Shown here: in pieces, positions 1 to 7,209 of the stretch
Layout of the letters: each line of letters starts with the position of its first letter
How positions within the stretch are numbered: position 1 is the stretch's first letter
Translations under genes and position numbers: made by a program
Origin: Oceanobacillus polygoni
Lineage (GTDB): Bacteria; Bacillota; Bacilli; Bacillales; Amphibacillaceae
Length of the DNA stretch: 64,000 nt
Direction of reading: 5' to 3'
Assembly (NCBI RefSeq): GCF_008304605.1
Contig: NZ_PIJY01000035.1
Span: forward strand, 1 to 64,000
Notes under the pieces: model-generated
Seen by the model: the letters and a program-made list of their open reading frames with translations, nothing else
What the model was told of the DNA's origin: nothing
The model's database searches: none

Positions 1-77
1 CCGAACACAGAAGTTAAGCTCTTCAGCGCCGATGGTAGTTGGGACTTTGTCCCTGCAAGAGTAGGACGCCGCCAGGC
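1..77 (+). rRNA. 5S ribosomal RNA, 3' part
   Basis: The window opens inside a 5S rRNA gene: the conserved stretch CCGAACACAGAAGTTAAGCT at the start and the GTAGGACGCCGCCAGGC 3' end are both present. The 5' third is cut off by the window edge, so an rRNA operon lies upstream. The exact 3' end is placed by similarity to other Bacillus 5S genes and may be off by a base or two. Confidence 0.95.
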
Positions 78-83
78 AAATAG

Positions 84-120
84 AAATCCCAGTATATGAT
101 TGCATATACTGGGATTTCTT
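84..120 (+). terminator. Terminator after the rRNA operon
   Basis: A perfect 15-bp stem (positions 84-98 with 103-117) and a 4-base loop are followed by a short T-rich tail. It closes the rRNA operon and, being symmetric, could also end the YpzI-like gene that converges on it. Confidence 0.85.
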
Positions 121-129
121 CATCTTATT

Positions 130-270
130 CTACTTTCTTCCATCATTTAATCTTCTCGCTTCTTCAGGACTTGACATTTTTGTTGCTCCTTTATAGCGAA
201 GACCAACATCTCTGTCTGATTCCACACGTCCACTTTCTCGTAACTTCTTTTCTTGACGATCTCTACCCAT
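130..270 (-). CDS. YpzI-like small protein
   Basis: A 46-residue hydrophilic protein starting MGRDRQEKKLRESGRVESDR and ending in NDGRK. The start at 270 is fixed by a GGGAGGT ribosome-binding site. The motif GRVESDRD and the later ATK-x-x-x-PEEARRLN stretch match, from memory, the YpzI family of very small conserved Bacillus proteins of unknown function. It is highly charged and has no membrane segment or signal peptide. It converges on the rRNA terminator. The longer plus-strand frame over the same bases has no ribosome-binding site and is a shadow. Confidence 0.8.
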   Translation of the reverse strand: MGRDRQEKKLRESGRVESDRDVGLRYKGATKMSSPEEARRLNDGRK

Positions 271-407
271 TAATTGCACCTCCCAGTTTTAACATGAACT
301 ATTTCATCAAATATATTCATCAAAACAGTACCCATCAACTACCTATACTTGTCCACACTTTAAGTAAGGAATGAAGAATACCTCAAAATATTTTTTTCGA
401 AGAGGTT

Positions 408-436
408 TTGTAAGAGCATAGATTGGATGATACAAT
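408..436 (+). promoter_or_regulatory. Sigma-A promoter of ddl
   Basis: TTGTAA (408-413), a 17-base spacer and TACAAT (431-436) form a good sigma-A type promoter. Transcription from about 443 would leave a 90-base leader before ddl. Confidence 0.6.
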
Positions 437-531
437 TAACTAGATAAATTCATTTTTCAAATGTGTTTACATAACAACAATCATATGGAAATAAATATCA
501 ACTAAAGAGAATATTTTGGAGGGAACTTATA

Positions 532-1638
532 GTGAAGAAAAAGATAGGATTATTATTTGGAGGAAAGTCAGCTGAGCATGAGGTTTCTCTGCAATCAGCA
601 AAAAACGTGATGGAAGCAATTGATCCTTCGAAGTACGATGTTGTATTAATTGGAATTGATAAATCAGGGAAATGGCATTTGAATGATGCTTCACATTTCC
701 TATTGAATTCAGAGGATCCCAAATTAATAGCATTAAATAAAACGAATAAAGGAATTGCCGTTGTACCAGGTGAAACTGAAAACCAACTTGTAAATACAGA
801 GGGAATGGAAGCATTAGGTCAATTAGATGTAATATTTCCCATTCTCCATGGAACATTAGGAGAGGATGGAAGTGTTCAAGGGATGTTGCGAATGGCCAAT
901 ATTCCTTTTGTTGGTTCAAATGTGCTGGGTTCAGCAATAAGTATGGATAAAGACATCGCCAAGCGCCTACTAAGAGATGCAGGGTTAAAGGTTGCTAATT
1001 CTTATACGTATACAAGGACAAGGGCTTCAAAAAGCAGTATTTCATTTGATGAAATTAAACAACAGTTAAATCTCCCTTTGTTTATTAAACCAGCGAATCA
1101 AGGGTCATCTGTTGGTGTAAGTAAAGTACATACGCAGGAGGAATTTGAAAAAGGCATTGAAAGTGCTTTTAACTATGACCACAAAATATTGATTGAGGAA
1201 GCAATTCAAGGTAGGGAAATTGAGTGTTCGGTTTTAGGAAATGAAAATCCAATTGCATCCATTCCTGGAGAAATTGTCGCAACAGCTGACTTTTATTCGT
1301 ATGAAGCTAAATACATTGATGAAAACGGAGCAGCACTTGAAATTCCCGCTAAGCTCAGTGAAGATGTAACAAAGCAAATACAAGAAGTAGCGATAAAAGC
1401 ATTTAAAGCATTAAACTGTGAAGGAATGGCAAGGGTAGATGTTTTCTTAACAAAAAACAATGAAATTATTATCAATGAGATAAATACAATACCAGGCTTT
1501 ACAAAAATAAGTATGTATCCAAAATTATGGGAGTTAAGTGGTATACCGTATAGTCAGCTAATTGATGAGCTAATTAATTTGGCTTTGGAGCGACACCAAC
1601 GCGACTCATTCTTAAATAGTTCATTTGAAAGTAAATAA
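532..1638 (+). CDS. ddl: D-alanine--D-alanine ligase
   Basis: ATP-grasp ligase that joins two D-alanines for peptidoglycan precursors in the cytoplasm. At 368 residues it has the normal length. The N-terminus MKKKIGLLFGGKSAEHEVSL is the typical Ddl opening. The ATP-grasp motif KPANQGSSVGVSK lies near residue 187, MARVDVFL near 305 and NEINTIPGFTKISMYPKLW near 319. The loop reads YSYEAKY, the tyrosine form seen in D-Ala:D-Ala ligases rather than the D-lactate ligases of glycopeptide resistance. The start is GTG at 532 behind a GGAGGG site. It stands alone between its own promoter and a terminator. Confidence 0.96.
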   Translation: MKKKIGLLFGGKSAEHEVSLQSAKNVMEAIDPSKYDVVLIGIDKSGKWHLNDASHFLLNSEDPKLIALNKTNKGIAVVPGETENQLVNTEGMEALGQLDVIFPILHGTLGEDGSVQGMLRMANIPFVGSNVLGSAISMDKDIAKRLLRDAGLKVANSYTYTRTRASKSSISFDEIKQQLNLPLFIKPANQGSSVGVSKVHTQEEFEKGIESAFNYDHKILIEEAIQGREIECSVLGNENPIASIPGEIVATADFYSYEAKYIDENGAALEIPAKLSEDVTKQIQEVAIKAFKALNCEGMARVDVFLTKNNEIIINEINTIPGFTKISMYPKLWELSGIPYSQLIDELINLALERHQRDSFLNSSFESK

Positions 1639-1655
1639 ATCTATTAGTAATGTTA

Positions 1656-1702
1656 AAATCCCCTTTTAAGTGTTATTCACACCTAAAGGGGATTTCTTTT
1701 TT
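1656..1702 (+). terminator. Terminator of ddl
   Basis: A 12-bp stem (1656-1667 with 1684-1695) is followed by CTTTTTT. It also sits at the 3' end of the converging BCCT gene and may serve both strands. Confidence 0.85.
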
Positions 1703-3206
1703 ATTTCTTCTGTAATGCCTTCTTTTTAGTCATCAATTTCATTTCCGTATTAAGCGCTTTGTACAATGCAATTCCCATCAGAATCATGACAAAGGAGAAC
1801 GGCAATGCAGCGATAATAATGGTGTTTTGCAATGCTGTTAGACCACCAACATAGAGTAAAATTAATGCTACTGTTGATTGGGAAACACCCCAGATGATTT
1901 TTACATTATTTGGCGGTGTTAAGGAACCGCGTGTTGATTGCATTCCCAAAACAAAGGTTGCTGAATCTGCTGATGTAATAAAGAATGATGCAATTAATAA
2001 TATCGCCAGGATAGATAAAAAGAACGATAGTGGTAACTGATCAAACATGTTAAACAATACCAACTCTGTATCAAATTGTGCGATATTTGTTCCGTTATCT
2101 TGAACATTCCCCGCTGAAGTTCCGAATGCTGCAAACCAGACAGAAACAACTAACGTAGGGATGACCATAACGCCGATAAGAAATTGACGGACAGTCCGCC
2201 CTCGAGAAATTCGTGCAATAAACATTCCTACAAATGGAGCCCAAGAGATCCACCATGCCCAGTAGAAGATAGTCCATGAATCTAGCCAACCACGGTTATC
2301 TCCTCCAAGTGGAGCTGTGTTGAAGCTCATGTGAACGATTTTTTGTATGTAGAGACCAAATGTTTCTGTAAACATATTTAGAATGAGTAGTGTAGGTCCG
2401 AGAATGACTACTAAAATAAAGAGTACTAAAGCAAGGAACATATTTAAATTTGACAAATATTTGATTCCCTTACTTAATCCAGACCAGGCTGACATAATGA
2501 ATAATACGGTTACGATTAAAACAATAATTAACTGTGGGATAAACCCAATTTCAACGCCGAATAAATGAGATAGTCCAGCGTTAATTTGAACTGCACCGAA
2601 GCCAAGCGAGGTTGCAACACCGAATACGGTAGCAAAAACAGCTAGAACATCGATTAATGTACCTAGTGGACCACTCATACGGTCTCCAAATAAAGGCCTT
2701 AGAGTTGAAGAAATTAATCCAGGCATCCCTTTTCGAAATTGGAAAAAGGCAAGAGAAAGTGCGACGACACCATACATTGCCCAGACATGAAGCCCCCAAT
2801 GAAAGTATGAATAGGCTAGACCTTCTTTAAACGCCTCTGTAGAGCCAAGCTCTGCTTCTGGTGCATCCACAATATAGTGGAATAATGGTTCTGCAGACCC
2901 GTAAAAGACAAGTCCAATCCCCATGCCTGCAGAGAATAGCATCGCAATCCAAGACCCTGTAGAAAAGTCAGGTTTTTCATGATCCTTTCCAAGACGAATT
3001 CTCCCATATGGGCTAAATGCAATAATGATTGCAAAAATAACGAGTGCTGACATGAGCAGCATATAATACCAACCAAATGTTGTAGAAACAAAATTTTTAA
3101 CATTATTTGTCACTAGTTCAGACTGGGCAGGAAAAACTGCTCCAAGAACAACAGAAATAACAACCAATGCTACAGCTATGTAGAAAACTTTTGAGATACG
3201 TTTCAT
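1701..3206 (-). CDS. BCCT family osmolyte transporter
   Basis: A 501-residue carrier of the betaine/carnitine/choline transporter family, with about 12 membrane segments. It imports glycine betaine or a related compatible solute with sodium. The family signature WTIFYWAWWISWAPF is followed by FIARISRGRTVRQF around residues 305-340, and the N-terminal GSAEPLFHY is also typical. The length fits OpuD-type single-component carriers, but the substrate cannot be told from sequence alone. It starts at 3206 behind a GGGGGAAG site, stands alone and has a sigma-B-like promoter upstream, which suits a stress-induced osmolyte importer. Confidence 0.94.
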   Translation of the reverse strand: MKRISKVFYIAVALVVISVVLGAVFPAQSELVTNNVKNFVSTTFGWYYMLLMSALVIFAIIIAFSPYGRIRLGKDHEKPDFSTGSWIAMLFSAGMGIGLVFYGSAEPLFHYIVDAPEAELGSTEAFKEGLAYSYFHWGLHVWAMYGVVALSLAFFQFRKGMPGLISSTLRPLFGDRMSGPLGTLIDVLAVFATVFGVATSLGFGAVQINAGLSHLFGVEIGFIPQLIIVLIVTVLFIMSAWSGLSKGIKYLSNLNMFLALVLFILVVILGPTLLILNMFTETFGLYIQKIVHMSFNTAPLGGDNRGWLDSWTIFYWAWWISWAPFVGMFIARISRGRTVRQFLIGVMVIPTLVVSVWFAAFGTSAGNVQDNGTNIAQFDTELVLFNMFDQLPLSFFLSILAILLIASFFITSADSATFVLGMQSTRGSLTPPNNVKIIWGVSQSTVALILLYVGGLTALQNTIIIAALPFSFVMILMGIALYKALNTEMKLMTKKKALQKK

Positions 3207-3257
3207 GCTTCCCCCTAAAAATTAGATTTGACATATATGTAATTAAGCATACGAATT

Positions 3258-3286
3258 ATTATACCCGTTTTGAAAAATAATGAAAC
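3258..3286 (-). promoter_or_regulatory. Overlapping sigma-B and sigma-A promoter of the BCCT gene
   Basis: On the minus strand GTTTCA (3286-3281), 14 bases, then GGGTAT (3266-3261) match the general-stress sigma-B pattern (GTTTAA, 12-14 bases, GGGTAT). A TATAAT (3263-3258) overlaps it and could serve sigma-A. The rest of the 320-base gap 3207-3526 shows no gene or strong structure. Confidence 0.6.
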
Positions 3287-3526
3287 CCTAAATAAGGAAA
3301 GTTCATAATTCCATTTATTCATATATATAGGATTACCATTCCATAAGAATTCTATGTATGATAGGTAGAGGAGTTGGAAGCTTGTCTCAAGATGCAGTTC
3401 GTACTATCTAATGTGATTCATAGTTGAATAGCTAAAGAAAATATAGTCTTCTATTAACCATAATTGTTTTTTCTCATTGAATCTGACATGATAATAATGA
3501 AGTGATTCCAGGGGGAGACGGACAGG

Positions 3527-3946
3527 ATGCAATTAGCACTTACATTCATCATATTGATTATGACAATAATATTATTTATGAGCAGCAGAATACGGGCTGA
3601 TTTTGTAGCACTATTGGCGCTGCTTTCGATGGTTATTACAGGAATTCTTACCCCTGTAGAAGCGCTATCTGGTTTTTCAAATAATGTTGTTATTTTGGTG
3701 GCTGGGCTATTTATCGTTGGAGCAGGGCTGTTACGAACAGGACTTGCACAAATGGCTTGGCGCTATGTTATTGCGTTGGTCGGGAAAGAGCGAGACAAAA
3801 TTATTTTTCTATTTGCTCCTTATTGTAGGCATTGTCGGTGGTTTATGAGTAACACAGGAACAGTTGCCCTCATGCTTGTGATTCCATTGTTTTCCCGCTT
3901 TGATTGCATTGATAATGCTGTTCTATTAAGCGTACATAATTCATAA
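3527..3946 (+). pseudogene. Decayed SLC13-type membrane permease, N-terminal remnant
   Basis: The frame encodes 139 residues with four hydrophobic segments. The stretch ADFVALLALLSMVITGILTP followed by VEALSGFSNNVVI is typical of the start of SLC13/DASS or CitT-like permeases, which are normally about 450-600 residues. Around 3815-3842 the reading is garbled. The next frame over reads LLIVGIVGG exactly where the family expects it, and the original frame resumes with MSNTGTVALML, so a pair of compensating frameshifts is likely. After about 3900 the protein ends abruptly. A GGGGGAG site precedes the ATG. It is best called a truncated, frameshifted remnant. Confidence 0.75.
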
Positions 3947-3960
3947 AAAAGGAAGATCCT

Positions 3961-4572
3961 ATGATAGATTATAAATTTGATAAATTATTACATGTGCGGA
4001 CGGGACCGGAGAAGAAGTTATCTTTTCCTGACTCGATTCAGTATAATCCGTATGAACCGACACCGTATCACGCACTAGAAACGTTGTTTAAGCATTATGT
4101 GGTAAGTGAACAAGATCAGTTCGTAGATTATGGGTGTGGGAAAGGGAGGTTGAACTTTTATATCCATCATTTTTATCGATCGTCTGTGAAGGGAATTGAG
4201 ATGGATGAAAATTTTTATCAGGACTCCATTGTTAACCTAAGAAACTATTTACAGCATACGAATAGCGGGAAGGATACGATTGAATTTATCTGCTGCTTGG
4301 CAGAGGAATATGTTATCGATCCGCACGATAATCGATTTTACTTCTTTAATCCATTTTCTGTTCAAATTTTTCAAAAGGTGATTAATCGGATTTTGCGTTC
4401 TATTGAGGAATCCAATCGAGAGGTAGAACTGATTCTATATTACGCACATGAAGACTATGTGTATTTTTTAGAGGATAAGACGATATTTGAGCTGGAACAG
4501 GAAATTAGACTGCCTGGATTATATGAAACGAATCCGTATGAACGCTTTCTCGTTTATCGAGCTGGCAATTAA
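3961..4572 (+). CDS. Class I SAM-dependent methyltransferase, unknown substrate
   Basis: A 203-residue protein with a Rossmann-type SAM site: motif I reads VDYGCGKGRLNFY (near residues 57-69) and an acidic GIEMDENFY follows at the end of strand 2. The later RFYFFNPFS stretch sits where these enzymes carry an (N/D)PP(F/Y)-like catalytic motif, so an N- or O-methyltransferase is possible. No substrate domain is recognised. The start has a GGAAG site and lies 14 bases after the decayed permease. It is followed by a terminator. Confidence 0.8.
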   Translation: MIDYKFDKLLHVRTGPEKKLSFPDSIQYNPYEPTPYHALETLFKHYVVSEQDQFVDYGCGKGRLNFYIHHFYRSSVKGIEMDENFYQDSIVNLRNYLQHTNSGKDTIEFICCLAEEYVIDPHDNRFYFFNPFSVQIFQKVINRILRSIEESNREVELILYYAHEDYVYFLEDKTIFELEQEIRLPGLYETNPYERFLVYRAGN

Positions 4573-4577
4573 ATTAG

Positions 4578-4610
4578 AAAAAGAGCTAAGAATTTTCTTA
4601 GCTCTTTTTG
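4578..4610 (+). terminator. Bidirectional terminator
   Basis: A 13-bp perfect stem, AAAAAGAGCTAAG (4578-4590) with CTTAGCTCTTTTT (4597-4609), sits between the converging methyltransferase and ABC-F genes. It has T-runs on both strands. Confidence 0.9.
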
Positions 4611-4637
4611 ATATGTTGCGTTTTCGATTAGTTTACG

Positions 4638-6104
4638 TTAAAGCTCAGTTAATTTCAGCTGCTGGTCTTTCAGGATGTAGACTGTGTCTGCAACTCGCTC
4701 TGTAAACGTACGATCATGTGAGACGAGGATAACTGTTCCATCATAGGCTTTTAAAAAGCGCTCTAATGCTTCAATGCAAAAAACATCCAGGAAATTGGTT
4801 GGCTCATCCATAATGAGTATATTGTATCTGCCTAAGAAAAGCTGACATAATAGCAGTCGAATGGCTTCACCACCACTTAACGCGGATGTTTTCTTTTTCA
4901 GATCATTGCCTGTAAAGTTCATAGCATGAAGGACTGCACGAATCTTGCTTTCATCGTAATCACTTCTCTCCTTCATGTATGCTAGCACTGTTTCATCCTT
5001 TTTAAATTGGTAGCTCATTTGCTGGTAAGCTCCAATTACAGCTTTCGGAGAAAGACTTATTCCCTCGCCATGCTGAAGAATGTGTTGGAGTAAAGTTGTT
5101 TTTCCAGAGCCATTCTTTCCGGTGATTGCGATTGTACTGCCTAATGGGAATTGAAAGCTCGCTTCTTTAAGAATCGTGTTATTTCCAACTTCCAACGTTA
5201 ATCGATCTGCCATAATCGGAAACTTGTTATGAAGCTTGATTGCGGCTGCTTGATGAAAATGTAGGGCACGTTCCTTTGCTGGAGCGTCCACTGCATCAAG
5301 CTGTTCCACGCGTTGCTCGATTCCTTTCGCAGCCCGTTGAACCGCTTTTTGACTGGTTCCTTTTGATTTTGTCTCGAACATTCGATTTGCCATTGCTTTT
5401 GTGTCCTTTTTGGACATTCGCTTATTAACATCAGTTATTTTTTCTGCCTTCTTCATCTTTTCTTCAGCAGCTTTTAAGAGACGATTTTTCTCTTTCACAT
5501 ATTTTTCGTGCTGCTCTTGTTGCTGCTTACGCTGGAGCTCTTTTTGCGCTACATAATCCGAATAATTTCCTGTATACTCGGTTACTTTTCCGTCTTCAAT
5601 TTCCCAAATTTTTGTTACAAGCTTATCTAAAACAAAGCGGTCGTGGCTTACAAGTACAAGTGCTCCGTAATAATACGTTAGTTCATCGATAAAGAAAGTT
5701 GTTCCAGTTGTGTCAAGATGCGTAGTTGGCTCGTCAATTAATAGTCCTTCGTGATACGTGGAGAACAGCTGGGCAAGCTTCATCCGAGTCTGTTCACCAC
5801 CGCTTAAGTAACTAATATCAGTTGAAGGAACGGCTAGTTTGCCTAATAGTTCATAGTCCGTTTCCTTTTCAACTGGCTTTGCCAATTGGTCAAAATAGGC
5901 AAAATCCGCAAAGTGATGCACAATTCCTCTATCCGGTTGAATTTGTCCGTGAAGAAGCTTTAATAATGAGCTTTTTCCAGCTCCGTTTTTACCAACGATG
6001 CCAATTCGATCAAATTGGTGAACTGCCAATCGTGGAATATCTAAGATGACTTTGTCAAAAAAGGTGAGCTCTATATTTTCTAGTTCTAAACATACTTTTT
6101 CCAT
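4638..6104 (-). CDS. ABC-F ribosome-protection ATPase (antibiotic-resistance type)
   Basis: A 488-residue soluble protein with two ATPase domains and no membrane segments. The first Walker A is GKNGAGKSS (about 38-46), with signature LSGGEQTRMKLAQ. The second is GKNGSGKTT, with signature LSGGEAIRLLLCQ and Walker B ILIMDEPTNFLD. A highly charged linker of about 90 residues joins them, as in Vga/Vml/Msr-type proteins that bind the ribosomal E site and displace macrolide, lincosamide, streptogramin or pleuromutilin drugs. It lacks a long C-terminal extension. The drug range cannot be read from sequence. Its long leader carries a terminator 27 bases before the ATG and an ErmD-like leader peptide, so drug-induced attenuation is likely. 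RBS AGGAGG. Confidence 0.9.
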   Translation of the reverse strand: MEKVCLELENIELTFFDKVILDIPRLAVHQFDRIGIVGKNGAGKSSLLKLLHGQIQPDRGIVHHFADFAYFDQLAKPVEKETDYELLGKLAVPSTDISYLSGGEQTRMKLAQLFSTYHEGLLIDEPTTHLDTTGTTFFIDELTYYYGALVLVSHDRFVLDKLVTKIWEIEDGKVTEYTGNYSDYVAQKELQRKQQQEQHEKYVKEKNRLLKAAEEKMKKAEKITDVNKRMSKKDTKAMANRMFETKSKGTSQKAVQRAAKGIEQRVEQLDAVDAPAKERALHFHQAAAIKLHNKFPIMADRLTLEVGNNTILKEASFQFPLGSTIAITGKNGSGKTTLLQHILQHGEGISLSPKAVIGAYQQMSYQFKKDETVLAYMKERSDYDESKIRAVLHAMNFTGNDLKKKTSALSGGEAIRLLLCQLFLGRYNILIMDEPTNFLDVFCIEALERFLKAYDGTVILVSHDRTFTERVADTVYILKDQQLKLTEL

Positions 6105-6130
6105 TATGCCTTACCTCCTATAATTCCAAT

Positions 6131-6160
6131 AAAAAATCACAGGCAGACTGCCTGTGATTT
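6131..6160 (-). terminator. Attenuator terminator of the ABC-F gene
   Basis: Read on the minus strand, a perfect AATCACAGGCA / TGCCTGTGATT stem is followed by six T's and ends 26 bases before the ABC-F start codon, just upstream of its ribosome-binding site. Such placement is typical of regulated readthrough rather than of the end of an operon, because no gene lies between the promoter at 6592-6620 and this hairpin except the leader peptide. Confidence 0.85.
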
Positions 6161-6254
6161 AGAGTAAAGGGAAGAAGCCCCATCCTTATTCAGTTAGGAG
6201 TTAAGCTAAGATAGCTGTCACGAAATTATCCTTTCTATTGTTGAAGGGTATAAG

Positions 6255-6279
6255 AAAAAAACTTTCTTACTACGAAAGT
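6255..6279 (-). terminator. Leader hairpin with T-run (third in the ABC-F leader)
   Basis: ACTTTC (6279-6274) pairs with GAAAGT (6266-6261), followed on the minus strand by seven or more T's. Around it, flanking arms such as GTATTCGC/GCGAATAC and CTACGA/TCGTAG can build a larger branched fold that could compete with this terminator. Confidence 0.5.
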
Positions 6280-6374
6280 GCGCTAAGTATTCGCTCACCT
6301 TGGCCGCGAATACCCAGTTTAATCTACAGATGAATCGTAGCTTATACCAACTTCTCAAATGAAAGAAAACGTAC

Positions 6375-6409
6375 AAAAATAAAGAAAGGCAGAATAAACC
6401 TACCTTTCT
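6375..6409 (-). terminator. Leader hairpin with T-run (second in the ABC-F leader)
   Basis: AGAAAGGTAG (6409-6400) pairs with CTGCCTTTCT (6392-6383) with one G-U pair, then a T-rich run follows. It is another potential intrinsic terminator inside the leader. Confidence 0.6.
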
Positions 6410-6442
6410 ACATCTTATATATTATGCAAAATGAAGATGATT

Positions 6443-6475
6443 AAAAAAGGACAGACTAATCCCTTTACCCTGTCT
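6443..6475 (-). terminator. Leader hairpin with T-run (first, after the leader peptide)
   Basis: GACAG (6474-6470) pairs with CTGTC (6454-6450) and is followed by CTTTTTT. The stem is short. Its 5' arm ACAGGG can instead pair with an upstream CTCTGT, an alternative fold of the antiterminator kind. Confidence 0.45.
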
Positions 6476-6508
6476 ATACAAACAGAGCCTTTGAACATAT
6501 TAAATTAC

Positions 6509-6547
6509 TTAGTTCAAAGTTAGGGAACGTAATCTGATCGAATGCAT
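6509..6547 (-). CDS. Leader peptide MHSIRLRSLTLN, ErmD-leader-like
   Basis: A 12-codon frame begins 11 bases after a full AAGGAGG (6565-6559) and shortly after a consensus promoter. The peptide MHSIRLRSLTLN closely resembles the ErmD/ErmK leader MTHSMRLRFPTLNQ (from memory), including the RLR stalling motif at which macrolide-bound ribosomes arrest. Its last codons contain CTTTGAAC, which pairs perfectly with GTTCAAAG downstream, so a stalled ribosome would alter folding of the RNA. The ATG directly abutting the AAGGAGG is too close to be the start. Confidence 0.8.
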   Translation of the reverse strand: MHSIRLRSLTLN

Positions 6548-6591
6548 TTTTTAACCATCCTCCTTAAATTAGTTGTTAACGTATCATATTT

Positions 6592-6620
6592 ATTATAAAA
6601 CTTCTATTTGAGAATGTCAA
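6592..6620 (-). promoter_or_regulatory. Consensus sigma-A promoter of the ABC-F leader
   Basis: On the minus strand TTGACA (6620-6615), exactly 17 bases, then TATAAT (6597-6592). Both hexamers are perfect. Transcription would start near 6585, about 20 bases before the leader peptide's ribosome-binding site, and give a leader of about 480 bases before the ABC-F gene. Confidence 0.9.
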
Positions 6621-6641
6621 AAGGGGGTGGTAAATTTACTG

Positions 6642-7112
6642 CTAATAAAGCGTAATCTCCCAGAATTCACGATCATCTAAAATAAGGTCATCAGGCTTCT
6701 TGATATCGTCCCAGCGCATCTTACGCTTCACAGAAATTGGCAGATGCTCTTCTCCGTTTATACTGGTGAAATATTCTACGACATATGCAGTTCCAACAGC
6801 TTTCTCCAAATACGAATAGAGCAATGCTAAGCACTTCTTTTCAAGCTCTTTTCCATTCCCTTGCTTGGTAGATATCCACCCGTGCTTTAATGGGAGCGAG
6901 TTATTCGTAGTTGCTACTTGATGTTTGTATGAGAAGTGAGGGCTGTAGGAAAAACGTTCCTTGCTTTCACTATCATAATTATTTTCAAAATGTAAATGTG
7001 TAAAATCCAACTCGCTTTCAAATACGTTTGGTGGTTCTGGGGAGATTGGATTTAAGCCGAACGTACCAACAGGTAATCTCATTGGTGAAGCGATATAAAT
7101 GTATTGCGTCAT
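6642..7112 (-). CDS. Hypothetical protein, unknown function
   Basis: A 156-residue protein beginning MTQYIYIASPMRLPVGTFG. The start at 7112 is chosen because AAGGAGC lies 8 bases upstream; a longer reading to 7160 has no such site. No signal peptide, membrane segment or known domain is recognised. The protein is rich in aromatic and charged residues, with a C-terminal RKMRWDDIKKPDDLILDDRE stretch. It stands alone between the ABC-F promoter and a perfect 36-bp palindrome that could act as its operator or as the terminator of the gene upstream. Confidence 0.75.
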   Translation of the reverse strand: MTQYIYIASPMRLPVGTFGLNPISPEPPNVFESELDFTHLHFENNYDSESKERFSYSPHFSYKHQVATTNNSLPLKHGWISTKQGNGKELEKKCLALLYSYLEKAVGTAYVVEYFTSINGEEHLPISVKRKMRWDDIKKPDDLILDDREFWEITLY

Positions 7113-7152
7113 GCTTGGGTGCTCCTTTTCCAAATGGATTGGGTATAAAGCT

Positions 7153-7188
7153 AGTAGCAACTAATCAAACGTTTGATTAGTTGCTACT
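7153..7188. repeat. Perfect 36-bp palindrome
   Basis: AGTAGCAACTAATCAAAC (7153-7170) is followed immediately by its exact reverse complement (7171-7188), with no loop. No T-run follows on either strand, so it is not a standard terminator. It lies between the 3' end of the PanE-like gene and the start of the 156-residue hypothetical gene. Confidence 0.8.
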
Positions 7189-7209
7189 TCCTTCTACATT
7201 TAACAAGAG

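Noticed and set aside
96-374. Plus-strand frame of 92 residues next to the rRNA terminator
   Set aside because: No ribosome-binding site, biased hydrophobic composition, and it is antisense to the well-supported YpzI-like gene.
4487-4705. Plus-strand frame of 72 residues after the methyltransferase
   Set aside because: It spans a bidirectional terminator and overlaps both neighbouring genes.
6520-6558. Alternative leader frame MVKKCIRSDYVP before the ABC-F gene
   Set aside because: Its ATG abuts the AAGGAGG with no spacer, whereas the ErmD-like frame has an 11-base spacer and a known stalling motif.
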